From an uncultured Pelagibacteraceae bacterium (GTDB lineage Bacteria > Pseudomonadota > Alphaproteobacteria > Pelagibacterales > Pelagibacteraceae): a stretch of DNA of 36,351 bases. The stretch is from contig CABXVD010000008.1 of the NCBI GenBank assembly GCA_902515625.1, positions 1 through 36,351 on the forward strand, read 5' to 3'. The notes below the pieces were generated by a model that saw nothing but the letters and a program-made list of their open reading frames with translations, did no database searches and had not been told where the DNA came from. Below, piece after piece: positions 1 through 7,944 of this stretch (the stretch's first letter is position 1; every line of letters begins with the position of its first letter). Made by a program: the position numbers and the translations under genes.

Positions 1-690
1 ACAAGGTTGACCAACCTTCCATCCAATTTGATTTAAATAATTACCTGCTGATGCATATGCATCTTTATTATTTTTTAAATTAATTGATCCATTATTATCA
101 AAATCTATTGCATAGTTTTTCATTGTTGAAGGCATAAATTGAAAAAAACCAAATGCACCTGCCCAAGATCCAAAAAGAGTTTCATAATTAATTTGTTGTT
201 TTTCAATAAGATTTAAAAGTATTAACAGTTCATTTGTAAAAAATTCAGATCGTCTTTGATCAAAACTTAATGTTGCAAGTGATGATAAAATATCCATTTT
301 TCCAACATATGTTCCAAAATTTGTCTCTATACCCATTAATGATAAGAGTAATTCTTGTTCAATATTAAATTTTTTTTCTACTAATTTAACTAGATTTGAG
401 TTTTTTTTATAAAAAGACAAACCTTTAGAAACTTTCTTTTCAGAGGTTCTCTTTGAGATATAAGTCTTTGTATCTTCATAAAATTCTGGTTGAAAGCGAT
501 CGTATTTAATAACATTAGGAAGGAATTTAGTATTAGACATGACTTTATCAAAAGTTTTTTCTGAAATATTATTTTTAAGTGCTATTTGTTTAAAACTTTT
601 TTTCCAATTTTCAAATTCAATATTAATATCAGCATAAACATTAATATTAAAAGTAAATAAGATAATTAATAAGTATTTAATTATTTTCAT
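1..690 (-). CDS. Lytic murein transglycosylase, MltB-like (5' part only, runs off the left edge)
   Basis: The gene reads leftward from ATG at 688-690 and stays open for 230 codons to the window edge, so the C-terminus is missing. Residues 1-20 form a Sec-type signal peptide (KIIKYLLIILFTFNINVYA), so the product should be periplasmic. The motif MGIETNFG at 119-126 matches the catalytic-glutamate motif of the SLT_2/MltB family, with Glu122 as the acid. GSWAGAFGFFQFMPST near 167-182 matches the family's second conserved block. Enzymes of this family cleave the MurNAc-GlcNAc bond of peptidoglycan and release 1,6-anhydro-MurNAc products, the kind of fragment that nagZ (21309-22259) processes. The first 14 nt overlap the 3' end of the rarD-like gene, so the two are probably co-transcribed. 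Family assignment is firm; the exact subfamily is not. Confidence 0.88.
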   Translation of the reverse strand, partial: MKIIKYLLIILFTFNINVYADINIEFENWKKSFKQIALKNNISEKTFDKVMSNTKFLPNVIKYDRFQPEFYEDTKTYISKRTSEKKVSKGLSFYKKNSNLVKLVEKKFNIEQELLLSLMGIETNFGTYVGKMDILSSLATLSFDQRRSEFFTNELLILLNLIEKQQINYETLFGSWAGAFGFFQFMPSTMKNYAIDFDNNGSINLKNNKDAYASAGNYLNQIGWKVGQPC

Positions 691-1555
691 GCAAATCTTT
701 CAAATACACAATTACAGCAATCCAAATAAAAATAAAACTAACTAATTTATTTAATGAAAAGACTTCTTCATAATAAAAAAAACCAAGTAAAAATTGCAAA
801 GTTGGAGTTATATAAAAAATCATTCCAGTTGGCCCAAGTCCACATAACTCTACTCCTCTTACATATAAAAATAATGGAATAACAGTCATTGGTCCTGCCA
901 AAAAAATTAGTAGCATCATGGGAGTATCTTCAATTTTAAAATCATTAAATCCATTAACAGAGATTAAATAAAATGCTACAATAGCAAATGGTAATATATA
1001 TAAGCTCTCTATTAATAATCCAATATCTGTATCAACATTAATTTTTTTTCTTAATAAATTATAAAAGCCCCAACTAAATGCTACAACTATACCAAGCCAT
1101 GGTAATGATTTGTAACTCATAATAATTAAGTAAAGTATGGATACTATAACTAAAATAATTGAAAAAATTCTTTTCTTGTTAAGAACTTCTTTAAAAAAAA
1201 TAGATCCTAACATCACACTAAGAATTGGCATTATAAAATAACCAAAACTTGCATCAATTATTCTATTTGTAGCTATAGCATAAATCCAAGCTGCCCAATT
1301 AATAAAAATTAAACTACCTGAAAAAAAAAGGTAAATTAAATTTTTTTTACTTTTTAAAATTTTAAAAAAAATATGCCATTTGGAAAAAAAAAATGTAGTA
1401 ATTATTAATGTGACAGTCGACCAAAGACATCTATGAACAACAAGTTCTATGTGACCAATATAAGTGATAGATTTGAAATAAATAACACCTATGAATCCCC
1501 ACCAAAATGAGCCTGAACCAGCTAGTAGTAAACCCTTATTGAATTCTTTGTTCAT
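677..1555 (-). CDS. rarD: EamA/RarD-type membrane transporter
   Basis: This 292-residue protein is almost entirely hydrophobic, with about ten predicted membrane helices, as in the drug/metabolite transporter superfamily. Two blocks typical of RarD are visible. The first is LIFINWAAWIYAIATNRIID (about 82-101), followed by an SFGYFIMP segment. The second is GPTGMIFYITPTLQF near the C-terminal end, in the second EamA repeat. The length is normal for RarD. The substrate is unknown: E. coli RarD was named from chloramphenicol resistance, but marine homologues are generally taken to move small metabolites. The start at 1555 gives MNKEFNKGLLLAGSG, a typical cytoplasmic N-terminus. The stop lies inside the start of the downstream transglycosylase gene (14-nt overlap), so the two are likely translationally coupled. 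Confidence 0.87.
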   Translation of the reverse strand: MNKEFNKGLLLAGSGSFWWGFIGVIYFKSITYIGHIELVVHRCLWSTVTLIITTFFFSKWHIFFKILKSKKNLIYLFFSGSLIFINWAAWIYAIATNRIIDASFGYFIMPILSVMLGSIFFKEVLNKKRIFSIILVIVSILYLIIMSYKSLPWLGIVVAFSWGFYNLLRKKINVDTDIGLLIESLYILPFAIVAFYLISVNGFNDFKIEDTPMMLLIFLAGPMTVIPLFLYVRGVELCGLGPTGMIFYITPTLQFLLGFFYYEEVFSLNKLVSFIFIWIAVIVYLKDLHENN

Positions 1556-1596
1556 AAGATTTAATGGAATTAGTCGTTATTAGTTTTAATAGACTA

Positions 1597-1630
1597 TTTT
1601 AAGGTTGAATTAAATAATTATAATTATAAA
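1597..1630 (+). promoter_or_regulatory. Possible promoter of tRNA-Ser
   Basis: A perfect TATAAT at 1619-1624 lies 18 nt before the mature 5' end of the tRNA, with TATAAA overlapping just downstream at 1625-1630. No good -35 box is present; TTTTAA at 1597-1602 has a 16-nt spacer and TTGAAT at 1605-1610 is too close to the first and 14 nt from the second. In DNA this AT-rich such matches arise easily, so this rests mainly on position. Confidence 0.35.
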
Positions 1631-1641
1631 ACCTTGCGAAC

Positions 1642-1731
1642 GGAGAGATGGCTGAGCGGTTGAAAGCACCGGTCTTGAAAACCGGCAAAGGGGCAACTCT
1701 TTCCTGGGTTCGAATCCCAGTCTCTCCGCCA
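1642..1731 (+). tRNA. tRNA-Ser (anticodon UGA), CCA encoded
   Basis: The acceptor stem GGAGAGA (1642-1648) pairs perfectly with TCTCTCC (1721-1727), followed by discriminator G and an encoded CCA (1729-1731). The anticodon stem CCGGT/ACCGG encloses the loop CTTGAAA, with TGA at 1676-1678. The T arm has the usual GGTTCGAATCC core. A long variable arm (class II, as expected for Ser) separates anticodon and T arms. The 3' end stops 4 nt before the convergent sdhE stop codon, leaving no room for an intrinsic terminator. Confidence 0.97.
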
Positions 1732-1735
1732 TCGT

Positions 1736-1993
1736 CTAATATTTGAAATTTTTAAAAAGTAAATTTACTTTATTACTTTCTATTTCGAAATCTGTTTCAG
1801 CTCCTGTATAGAAGTTGTATAAATTTGTGTCATCTATATTTAATAATTTTTCTAAATCAATTAAGTCCTGATTATTCAATTTATTAATATTTTTTTTGGT
1901 AAATGTTCCTAAAAGTTTATCCATCTCTTTTGTGCCACGATAATTAGATCTGTAAATAATTTTTTTTTTTAATTCATCTATATTGATAGTCAT
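1736..1993 (-). CDS. sdhE: FAD assembly factor SdhE (succinate dehydrogenase assembly factor 2 family)
   Basis: This 85-residue soluble protein has the SdhE signature IIYRSNYRGTKEMDKLLG near 12-29, in which R-x-x-x-R-G-x-x-E is the conserved flavinylation motif. It continues with the acidic stretch LEKLLNIDDTNLYNFYTG seen in the five-helix fold. SdhE promotes covalent attachment of FAD to SdhA and related flavoproteins in the cytoplasm. Its length is normal. It is divergent from recG with only 22 nt between the two start codons; an sdhE-recG pairing is familiar in alphaproteobacteria. Its 3' end meets the tRNA-Ser 3' end tail to tail. Confidence 0.9.
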   Translation of the reverse strand: MTINIDELKKKIIYRSNYRGTKEMDKLLGTFTKKNINKLNNQDLIDLEKLLNIDDTNLYNFYTGAETDFEIESNKVNLLFKNFKY

Positions 1994-2015
1994 TATTAGA
2001 ATATATTAATTATAT

Positions 2016-4067
2016 ATGGATATTAAAAGTAATTATAAATATTTATTATCAGATTTAACAGCTTTAAAAGGTGTTGGAGTTAAAACAACGAATTTACTTA
2101 AAAAGAAAAATATTAATAATTTATTTGATCTTTTATGGAAACTTCCAAAATCTTATACCGATAGAAGTTTGTCATCAAAAATAAAAGAACTTAAAATTGG
2201 TGAGAATCAAACTGTTACGGTTACTCCTCAAAAGTATCTATTTCCTAGGATAAGAAATCTACCCAATAGAGTTATTTGTTCGGATGATACTGGAAATCTA
2301 GAGTGCGTTTTTTTTAATAGTTATGAACCATATGTAAAAAAAATTCTTCCTCTAGGTAAAGAAATAACCATAAGTGGAAAAATTAGTTATTTTAAAAACA
2401 AATATCAATTAACAAACCCAAAATATATATCTGAGGACTCATCTCTAATAAAACAAGTACATAATAAGTATTCTTTAACAGAAGGAATATCTGAAAAAGT
2501 TTATAATAAAATTATTAACCAAATTATTAATAAATTACCTGTATTAGATGAGTGGCATTCTAATGAAATTATAAAAAAATTTGGAAATTTAAGTTGGAAT
2601 AATTCAATAGTAGAACTTCATAAACCAGAAAATATAGGTAAATATAAAGATCACTTTTATCAAAGACTGGCCTATGACGAAATATTTTCAACGTTTTTAG
2701 TAAATTCTCAAATAAGAAAAAAAATTAAAAAAATTAAAAAAAAAAGAAAAAAAATTAATTTTAGTTTGCAAAATGATTTAATAAATAATTTAAGTTTTTC
2801 TCTTACAAATGATCAATTAAGATCCCTCAAACAAATAAATAAAGATTTAAGTACATCCACAAAAATGTTTAGACTGTTGCAAGGTGATGTTGGAAGTGGG
2901 AAAACAATCATAGCACTTCTATCGGCTTACAATACCATAAACTCAGGCTATCAAGTTGCTTTTATGGCTCCTACAGAAATATTAGCACGTCAGCATTATA
3001 ATTTAGCGAAAGAAATTTTTCCCAATAATGCAAAAGTAGAGTTAATTTCAGGAAAATCTGATTATAAAAATAAAAAAATAATTTTAGAGAAATTAAAAAA
3101 CAAAAAAATAGATATTATTTTTGGTACACACGCAATATTTCAAAAAAAAGTCAGCTATAAAAAACTTGGATTAATCATTATCGATGAACAACATAAGTTT
3201 GGAGTAAATCAAAGAAAAAAACTATCTGATAAAGGTGGTGATGATTGTGATGTTTTATTAATGACCGCTACACCAATACCACGAACTTTAACCATGACAA
3301 TGTATGGTGATATGGATTTATCAATAATAAAAGAAAAACCTAAATCTAGAAAACCAATTAAAACATACAGTAAATTGGAGAGTAAAATTGATGATATTCT
3401 AAAATTTATTAAAAAAGAGATAAATTTAGGTAACCAAATCTTTTGGGTATGCCCTCTTATAGAAGAGTCTAAAAAATTAGATCATACTTCTGCTGTTAAT
3501 AAATTTGAATTTTTAAAAAATCTATTTCCAAATCAAGTTTTATTATTACATGGGAAAACTGAAATAGATGAAAAAGAGAAAATATTAAATAATTTTCAAA
3601 AAAATAAATTTCAAATTCTAGTTTCAACAACTATTATTGAGGTCGGAATTGATTTCCCAAATGCAAATGTAATAATTATTGAAAATGCAAACAAGTTTGG
3701 TTTATCTCAACTTCACCAGCTAAGAGGTCGAGTTGGTCGTGGAGATAAAGGGTCGACATGTATATTAATGTTTAAATCAAATTTATCTGAAAATGCAAAA
3801 AAAAGAATTAATATATTAAAACAAAGTAATGATGGATTTCTAATATCTGAGGAAGATATGAGAATTAGAGGTTTTGGTGATATACTTGGTTTCAAACAGA
3901 GTGGAATTAAGAATTTTAAATTAGCCGACCCTATTCATAATAATGATCTTTTTTTACTTGCTGAAAAAGAAATTAAAAGAATAGAAAATTCTAATGAAGA
4001 TATTAAAAAGTTTAAGCCATTGATAAAACTTTATGATAGAGCAGACATTATCAACGATATTGCTTAA
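2016..4067 (+). CDS. recG: ATP-dependent DNA helicase RecG
   Basis: The protein has 683 residues, the normal RecG length. It has an N-terminal wedge/OB domain (about 55-150), then a superfamily 2 helicase: Walker A GDVGSGKT at 290-297, motif II DEQHKFG from 390, motif III TATPIPRTL, then TTIIEVGIDFPNAN and QLRGRVGRG in the second RecA-like domain, and the RecG C-terminal segment RGFGDILGFKQSG. RecG remodels stalled replication forks and branches Holliday junctions. A lysine-rich patch (234-247) is coded by A runs of 8, 7, 10 and 8 (2717-2754) yet stays in frame. The stop overlaps the convergent DUF502 gene by 4 nt, so there is no separate terminator. Confidence 0.97.
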   Translation: MDIKSNYKYLLSDLTALKGVGVKTTNLLKKKNINNLFDLLWKLPKSYTDRSLSSKIKELKIGENQTVTVTPQKYLFPRIRNLPNRVICSDDTGNLECVFFNSYEPYVKKILPLGKEITISGKISYFKNKYQLTNPKYISEDSSLIKQVHNKYSLTEGISEKVYNKIINQIINKLPVLDEWHSNEIIKKFGNLSWNNSIVELHKPENIGKYKDHFYQRLAYDEIFSTFLVNSQIRKKIKKIKKKRKKINFSLQNDLINNLSFSLTNDQLRSLKQINKDLSTSTKMFRLLQGDVGSGKTIIALLSAYNTINSGYQVAFMAPTEILARQHYNLAKEIFPNNAKVELISGKSDYKNKKIILEKLKNKKIDIIFGTHAIFQKKVSYKKLGLIIIDEQHKFGVNQRKKLSDKGGDDCDVLLMTATPIPRTLTMTMYGDMDLSIIKEKPKSRKPIKTYSKLESKIDDILKFIKKEINLGNQIFWVCPLIEESKKLDHTSAVNKFEFLKNLFPNQVLLLHGKTEIDEKEKILNNFQKNKFQILVSTTIIEVGIDFPNANVIIIENANKFGLSQLHQLRGRVGRGDKGSTCILMFKSNLSENAKKRINILKQSNDGFLISEEDMRIRGFGDILGFKQSGIKNFKLADPIHNNDLFLLAEKEIKRIENSNEDIKKFKPLIKLYDRADIINDIA

Positions 4068-4678
4068 GATTTTGCAGAGGTTCCAGCAGACACTATAAAT
4101 TTAGAGGCTTCTTCAAATGACATGTTTAAATAGATAACATCTTCAATTGGAAACATAAGTAAAAAACCACTTGTTGGATTTGGGGTTGTAGGAACAAAAA
4201 CATTAATTAATTTTTTATTAGTTTTTTGAGCCATTTCACCAGTATTTTCTTTAGTTGCAAAACCAACAGCCCAAACACCTTTTCTAGGATATTCAATTAA
4301 CACTACACTTTTTTGACTGTCATCTTTCTTAGAAAATGTTTCGGTCATTTGAACTATTGCTGAATAAACAGTTCTTAAAAAAGGAATTCTTTTAAACAGA
4401 TCGTCAATTAATTTTAAAATTCTTCTTCCAAAAAAAGAAAGTGATAACCCTCCAACAAAAGTAATAAATATAATTGAAATTAGTATTTCAACACCTGGTA
4501 TATTAAAAGGTAAATAACTATTTGGATTAATATTTGCAGGTATTAGATTTGACGATATTCCTATAAGAATTTTACTAAGATATAATGTAAATCCGATGGG
4601 TATTAAAACCACTACTCCAGTAATAAAATAATTTCGTAATGTAAGAGATATTGATTTTTTTGAATTTTTTTTAGCCAT
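4064..4678 (-). CDS. DUF502 family inner-membrane protein
   Basis: From the ATG at 4676-4678 the product is 204 residues, starting MAKKNSKKSISLTLRNYFIT, followed by a first helix (about 15-35) and a second (about 55-75). It then has the DUF502 features LSFFGRRILKLIDDLFKRIP, SAIVQMTETFSK, VVLIEYPRKGVWAVGF and VFVPTTPNPTSGFLLMFP. DUF502 proteins are widespread in alphaproteobacteria and also known in plants; their function is unknown. The reading frame extends 19 codons further upstream (to 4735), but that extension is hydrophobic and unlike family N-termini, so the internal Met with its basic stretch is preferred. The gene is convergent with recG and divergent from the M48 protease gene. Confidence 0.88.
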   Translation of the reverse strand: MAKKNSKKSISLTLRNYFITGVVVLIPIGFTLYLSKILIGISSNLIPANINPNSYLPFNIPGVEILISIIFITFVGGLSLSFFGRRILKLIDDLFKRIPFLRTVYSAIVQMTETFSKKDDSQKSVVLIEYPRKGVWAVGFATKENTGEMAQKTNKKLINVFVPTTPNPTSGFLLMFPIEDVIYLNMSFEEASKFIVSAGTSAKS

Positions 4679-4791
4679 ATTTCTAATTATAACTTGCGTA
4701 AATAACAAAAATAATTGCAATGATAAACAAAACAATTAATATTTTATTATTAAGATTCATAATATTTTAGTATTATCAATTTTACACACTT

Positions 4792-5619
4792 ATGAATAGA
4801 AGAAAATTTTTATCCTATATTGGTTGTGGTTGTTGTGGATATTTATTACCTTCATGTACTACAACACCAATCACAGAGAGAAAACAATTAAAAATAGTTT
4901 CTGAAGCTAGGCTTAATGCTCAAGCTGCGCAAATCTATGAAAAAATTAAAGAAAAAGAAAACATGAGTGACGATAAAAAAACTCTTAATGAAATTAAACA
5001 GATTGGTAGAAAAATGGAAAATTCTATATCTGAATATTTTGATAGAGAAAATTTAAATGATCCTACTGCTAATTTTGATTGGGAATATATTTTAATAGAT
5101 AAAAAAAAGGTCAGAAACGCATGGTGTATGCCTGGAGGAAAAATTGCTGTATACACTGGTATTCTTGAAGCAACAAAAAACACAGATGGTTTAGCTGCAG
5201 TTATGGGCCATGAAATTGCTCATGCTGTTGCAAAACATTCAGTAGAAAGAGCTAGTAGAGGAACCCTATTAAATGTAGGAACAAGAATAATTGATATTGC
5301 CTCTGGTGGAGTAATTTCAGATATCAATAGAACAACAGGAATGAACACTGTTGGTTTACTAGCTCAATTAGGAATACTAAATCCTTTTAATAGAAAACAA
5401 GAAAGTGAAGCAGACTATTTAGGTATGATATTTTCATCTCTATCTGGGTATGACATAAGAGAAACAGTTAAAATTTGGGAAAGAATGAAAAAATTAAACA
5501 AAGGAAAGGAACCACCTGAATTTATGAGCACTCACCCATCATCAGATAATAGAATTAAAGATTTAAATGAAAAAATAAATGAGGTTTTATTAGATTATCC
5601 ACCAATAAAGACAATTTAA
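4792..5619 (+). CDS. M48 family metalloprotease, Tat-type lipoprotein signal
   Basis: The 275-residue product begins MNRRKFLSYIG, a twin-arginine-like signal (RR at 3-4), and reaches LLPSC with Cys22 as a plausible lipidation site. It should therefore be exported folded and anchored on the periplasmic side of a membrane. The zinc site is HEIAH (His140, Glu141, His144) plus ESEAD (Glu204, Asp208), the standard M48 arrangement. The ending FMSTHPSSDNRIKDL is also typical. Such BepA/LoiP-like enzymes degrade or help fold envelope proteins. The signal is Cys-rich (four Cys in 12-22), which is unusual. It may use the TatABC system encoded at 18628-19815 in this window. Whether it is anchored to the inner or outer membrane cannot be told. 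Confidence 0.9.
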   Translation: MNRRKFLSYIGCGCCGYLLPSCTTTPITERKQLKIVSEARLNAQAAQIYEKIKEKENMSDDKKTLNEIKQIGRKMENSISEYFDRENLNDPTANFDWEYILIDKKKVRNAWCMPGGKIAVYTGILEATKNTDGLAAVMGHEIAHAVAKHSVERASRGTLLNVGTRIIDIASGGVISDINRTTGMNTVGLLAQLGILNPFNRKQESEADYLGMIFSSLSGYDIRETVKIWERMKKLNKGKEPPEFMSTHPSSDNRIKDLNEKINEVLLDYPPIKTI

Positions 5620-5627
5620 TTAAATTG

Positions 5628-5703
<76 letters not shown>

Positions 5704-5729
5704 CCAATTTATTCAAACTGAATGCTTGT

Positions 5730-5757
5730 TATATATAGATTTATTTAATTTTTTCAA
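5730..5757 (-). promoter_or_regulatory. Possible promoter of tRNA-Lys
   Basis: On the minus strand, TTGAAA (5757-5752) is followed after 16 nt by TATATA (5735-5730), placing a start about 20 nt before the tRNA. A TTGACA occurs at 5764-5759 but has no well-placed -10. The call depends on position and weak hexamers in AT-rich DNA. Confidence 0.35.
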
Positions 5758-5786
5758 ATGTCAATTTAACCAAATATTAAATTCTT

Positions 5787-6899
5787 CTACAACTTATCAA
5801 TGTATTTATCATGAAATTTATTAAATGTTCCTGACTCTATATGTTTTCTAATTGATAACATTAATTCTTGATAAAAATTGATATTATGAAGTGTTAGCAA
5901 CATTGAGGCTAGTATTTCATTTGTATTAAAAAGATGGTTTAGGTAATTTTTAGAATATTTATTTAGACTTAAATTATCGCAATTAGAATCTAGTGGTGAA
6001 TTATCGTTTTGATATTTATTATTTTTAATATTTATTCTTCCATCCCAAGTGAAAGCAAGGCCAGTTCTTCCAGATCTAGTAGGTAAAACACAATCAAACA
6101 TATCAATACCACGTTTAACAGCACCAAGAATATCAGATGGTGTACCTACACCCATTAAATAATGAGGTTTATGATCGGGCAAATACTCTTTAACATCATC
6201 TAAAACTTTAAACATTTCGGCTTGAGTCTCACCAACAGCAAGTCCTCCTAAGGCATAGCCATCAAAATCTATTTTAATTAATTCATTCAATGATTTAATT
6301 CTTAAATCCTTAAATAATCCTCCTTGAACAATACCAAATAATGCCTTGTGTGGATTTATGCCAAATGACTTTTTTGATCTTTCAGCCCAATATAATGAAA
6401 GATCCATAGACTTTTTTATTAAATCATAATCTTTAGTTTTTTTTGGACACTCATCCATGATCATAACAATATCTGAATTTAAAGCTAATTGAATTCTTAT
6501 ACTTTCTTCAGGGCTTAAATAAAATTTTTTGCCATCTACATGTGAATTAAAGATGGCTCCTTTTTCACTATCAATTTTATTTAGTTTTGAAAGGGACATC
6601 ACTTGAAAACCACCAGAGTCTGTTAAAATTGGTAAATCACAGTTCATAAATTCATGTAACCCACCTGCAGATTGAATTCGATCAACACCAGGTCTTATCA
6701 TTAGGTGATATGTGTTAGATAAAATTATTTGAGAACCAGTTTTTTTTATATCATCAATTGTGCATGCTTTTACTGTTGCTTGTGTGCCAACAGGCATAAA
6801 AGCTGGAGTATTTATATTTCCACGATGTGTTTCTATGATACCTGATCTAGCAAATTTATCTTTTTTTAAAACTTTAAAGGCAAAATTTTTTAATGCCAT
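5787..6899 (-). CDS. tgt: tRNA-guanine transglycosylase with a degraded zinc site
   Basis: The 370-residue product matches bacterial Tgt along its whole length. It has PAFMPVGTQATVK near the N-terminus, LTDSGGFQVMSLSKL (catalytic Asp), GGLAVGE, and DMFDCVLPTRSGRTG with the nucleophilic Asp. The enzyme swaps guanine-34 for preQ1 in tRNAs with GUN anticodons. The zinc motif is altered. Where the family has C-x-C-x2-C...H, this protein has Cys307, Asn309, Leu312 and His338, with exactly family spacing (26 residues from the third position to the His). Two of four ligands are therefore absent. The translation was rechecked on the DNA at 5941-6010. The gene is followed 3' by tRNA-Lys and preceded by the cyclophilin gene with an 8-nt gap. 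Confidence 0.95.
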   Translation of the reverse strand: MALKNFAFKVLKKDKFARSGIIETHRGNINTPAFMPVGTQATVKACTIDDIKKTGSQIILSNTYHLMIRPGVDRIQSAGGLHEFMNCDLPILTDSGGFQVMSLSKLNKIDSEKGAIFNSHVDGKKFYLSPEESIRIQLALNSDIVMIMDECPKKTKDYDLIKKSMDLSLYWAERSKKSFGINPHKALFGIVQGGLFKDLRIKSLNELIKIDFDGYALGGLAVGETQAEMFKVLDDVKEYLPDHKPHYLMGVGTPSDILGAVKRGIDMFDCVLPTRSGRTGLAFTWDGRINIKNNKYQNDNSPLDSNCDNLSLNKYSKNYLNHLFNTNEILASMLLTLHNINFYQELMLSIRKHIESGTFNKFHDKYIDKL

Positions 6900-6907
6900 T
6901 CAATAAA

Positions 6908-7453
6908 TTATTGTGATTTAAAGCTTATAATCTTATCAGGATCTGACGCTGGTTCACCTCTTTTAATCATATCTACAAATTCCATACCTTCTACAACTTT
7001 TCCAAATACACTATATTGTCTATCTAAAAATGGAGCAGGTTTAAAACAAATAAAAAATTGACTGTTAGCACTATTAGGATCTGAAGTTCTGGCCATCGAT
7101 AAAGTTCCTCGATCATGAGGCAAGCTACTAAATTCTTGTTTTAAGTCAGGTAAATCTGAATTACCAGTACCAGCCCTTCTTATATCAAAATTACTATTAG
7201 AAGAATTTCCAAACTGAACATCGCCGGTTTGAGCCATAAAGCCATCAATTACTCTATGGAAAACAACGTTATCGTATTTTCCATCATTTGCTAATTCTTT
7301 AATTCTTCTTACATGATTTGGTGCCACATCTTCAAATAACTCTATTTTTACATCCCCATCTTTTAATTTTAAAATCATTATATTCTCCTCAGCTATTGAT
7401 TGATTAGTAATAAAAAAAAATAAAATAAATATGTTAATTAAAATTCTATTCAT
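6908..7453 (-). CDS. Peptidyl-prolyl cis-trans isomerase, cyclophilin type, exported
   Basis: The 181-residue protein starts with a signal peptide (MNRILINIFILFFFITNQSIA, cleavage likely before EEN). The cyclophilin core follows: VVFHRVIDGFMAQTGD with the catalytic Arg, SMARTSDPNSANSQFFI, and QYSVFGKVVEGMEFVD. It catalyses proline isomerisation of folding proteins, presumably in the periplasm. It is a short single-domain form. Its start overlaps the 3' end of coaD by 8 nt, so it is likely translated from a coaD transcript with tgt downstream. Confidence 0.93.
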   Translation of the reverse strand: MNRILINIFILFFFITNQSIAEENIMILKLKDGDVKIELFEDVAPNHVRRIKELANDGKYDNVVFHRVIDGFMAQTGDVQFGNSSNSNFDIRRAGTGNSDLPDLKQEFSSLPHDRGTLSMARTSDPNSANSQFFICFKPAPFLDRQYSVFGKVVEGMEFVDMIKRGEPASDPDKIISFKSQ

Positions 7454-7940
7454 ATTTTTCTTTTAAAGATTTAATAGTACTTTTGGTAGTAAATTTTTTA
7501 ATATCACCATTTAATTTAACAATCTCTTTGACAAATCTAGACGAGATAATCTGATTTTCAACGTCTGACATTAAAAAAATAGTTTCTATATTCTGATTTA
7601 ATTTTCTGTTCATTCCGGCTAATTGGAATTCGTACTCAAAATCAGATACAGCTCTTAATCCCCTAAGAATAATATTTGATTTATATCTCTTACACAAATC
7701 AGTAGTTAATGAATTAAAAGACACTACTGTGATTTTTTTTTTATTTAGTTTTAAATCTTTAAATAAAGCTTTATTGACTATTTCTATTCTCTCCTCTGAG
7801 CTAAATAAATAATTTTTACTACTAACATCTGATACACCAACAACAATCTTATCAAATAATTTCAAAGCTTTTTTAATTACATCAATGTGTCCATATGTAA
7901 TTGGATCAAATGTTCCTGGATATATAGCTATTTTGCTCAT
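7446..7940 (-). CDS. coaD: Phosphopantetheine adenylyltransferase
   Basis: The protein has 164 residues, the usual CoaD size. The nucleotidyltransferase motif appears as YPGTFDPITYGHIDVI (T/HxGH-type), with later family blocks ILRGLRAVSDFEYEFQLAGMN and QIISSRFVKEI. It transfers AMP from ATP to 4'-phosphopantetheine, the penultimate step of coenzyme A synthesis. It lies 4 nt after gyrA and overlaps the cyclophilin gene by 8 nt, placing it within a gyrA-coaD-ppi-tgt minus-strand run. This gyrA-coaD-ppi-tgt order is familiar in alphaproteobacteria. Confidence 0.96.
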   Translation of the reverse strand: MSKIAIYPGTFDPITYGHIDVIKKALKLFDKIVVGVSDVSSKNYLFSSEERIEIVNKALFKDLKLNKKKITVVSFNSLTTDLCKRYKSNIILRGLRAVSDFEYEFQLAGMNRKLNQNIETIFLMSDVENQIISSRFVKEIVKLNGDIKKFTTKSTIKSLKEKYE

Positions 7941-7944
7941 TAAA

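Noticed and set aside
1642..1731. tRNA-Ser as an integration site (att)
   Set aside because: No integrase, no repeated tRNA 3' end and no foreign-looking genes nearby.
4679..4735. Upstream start for the DUF502 protein
   Set aside because: The extra 19 residues are not like family N-termini; the start at 4678 gives a basic N-terminus just before the first helix.
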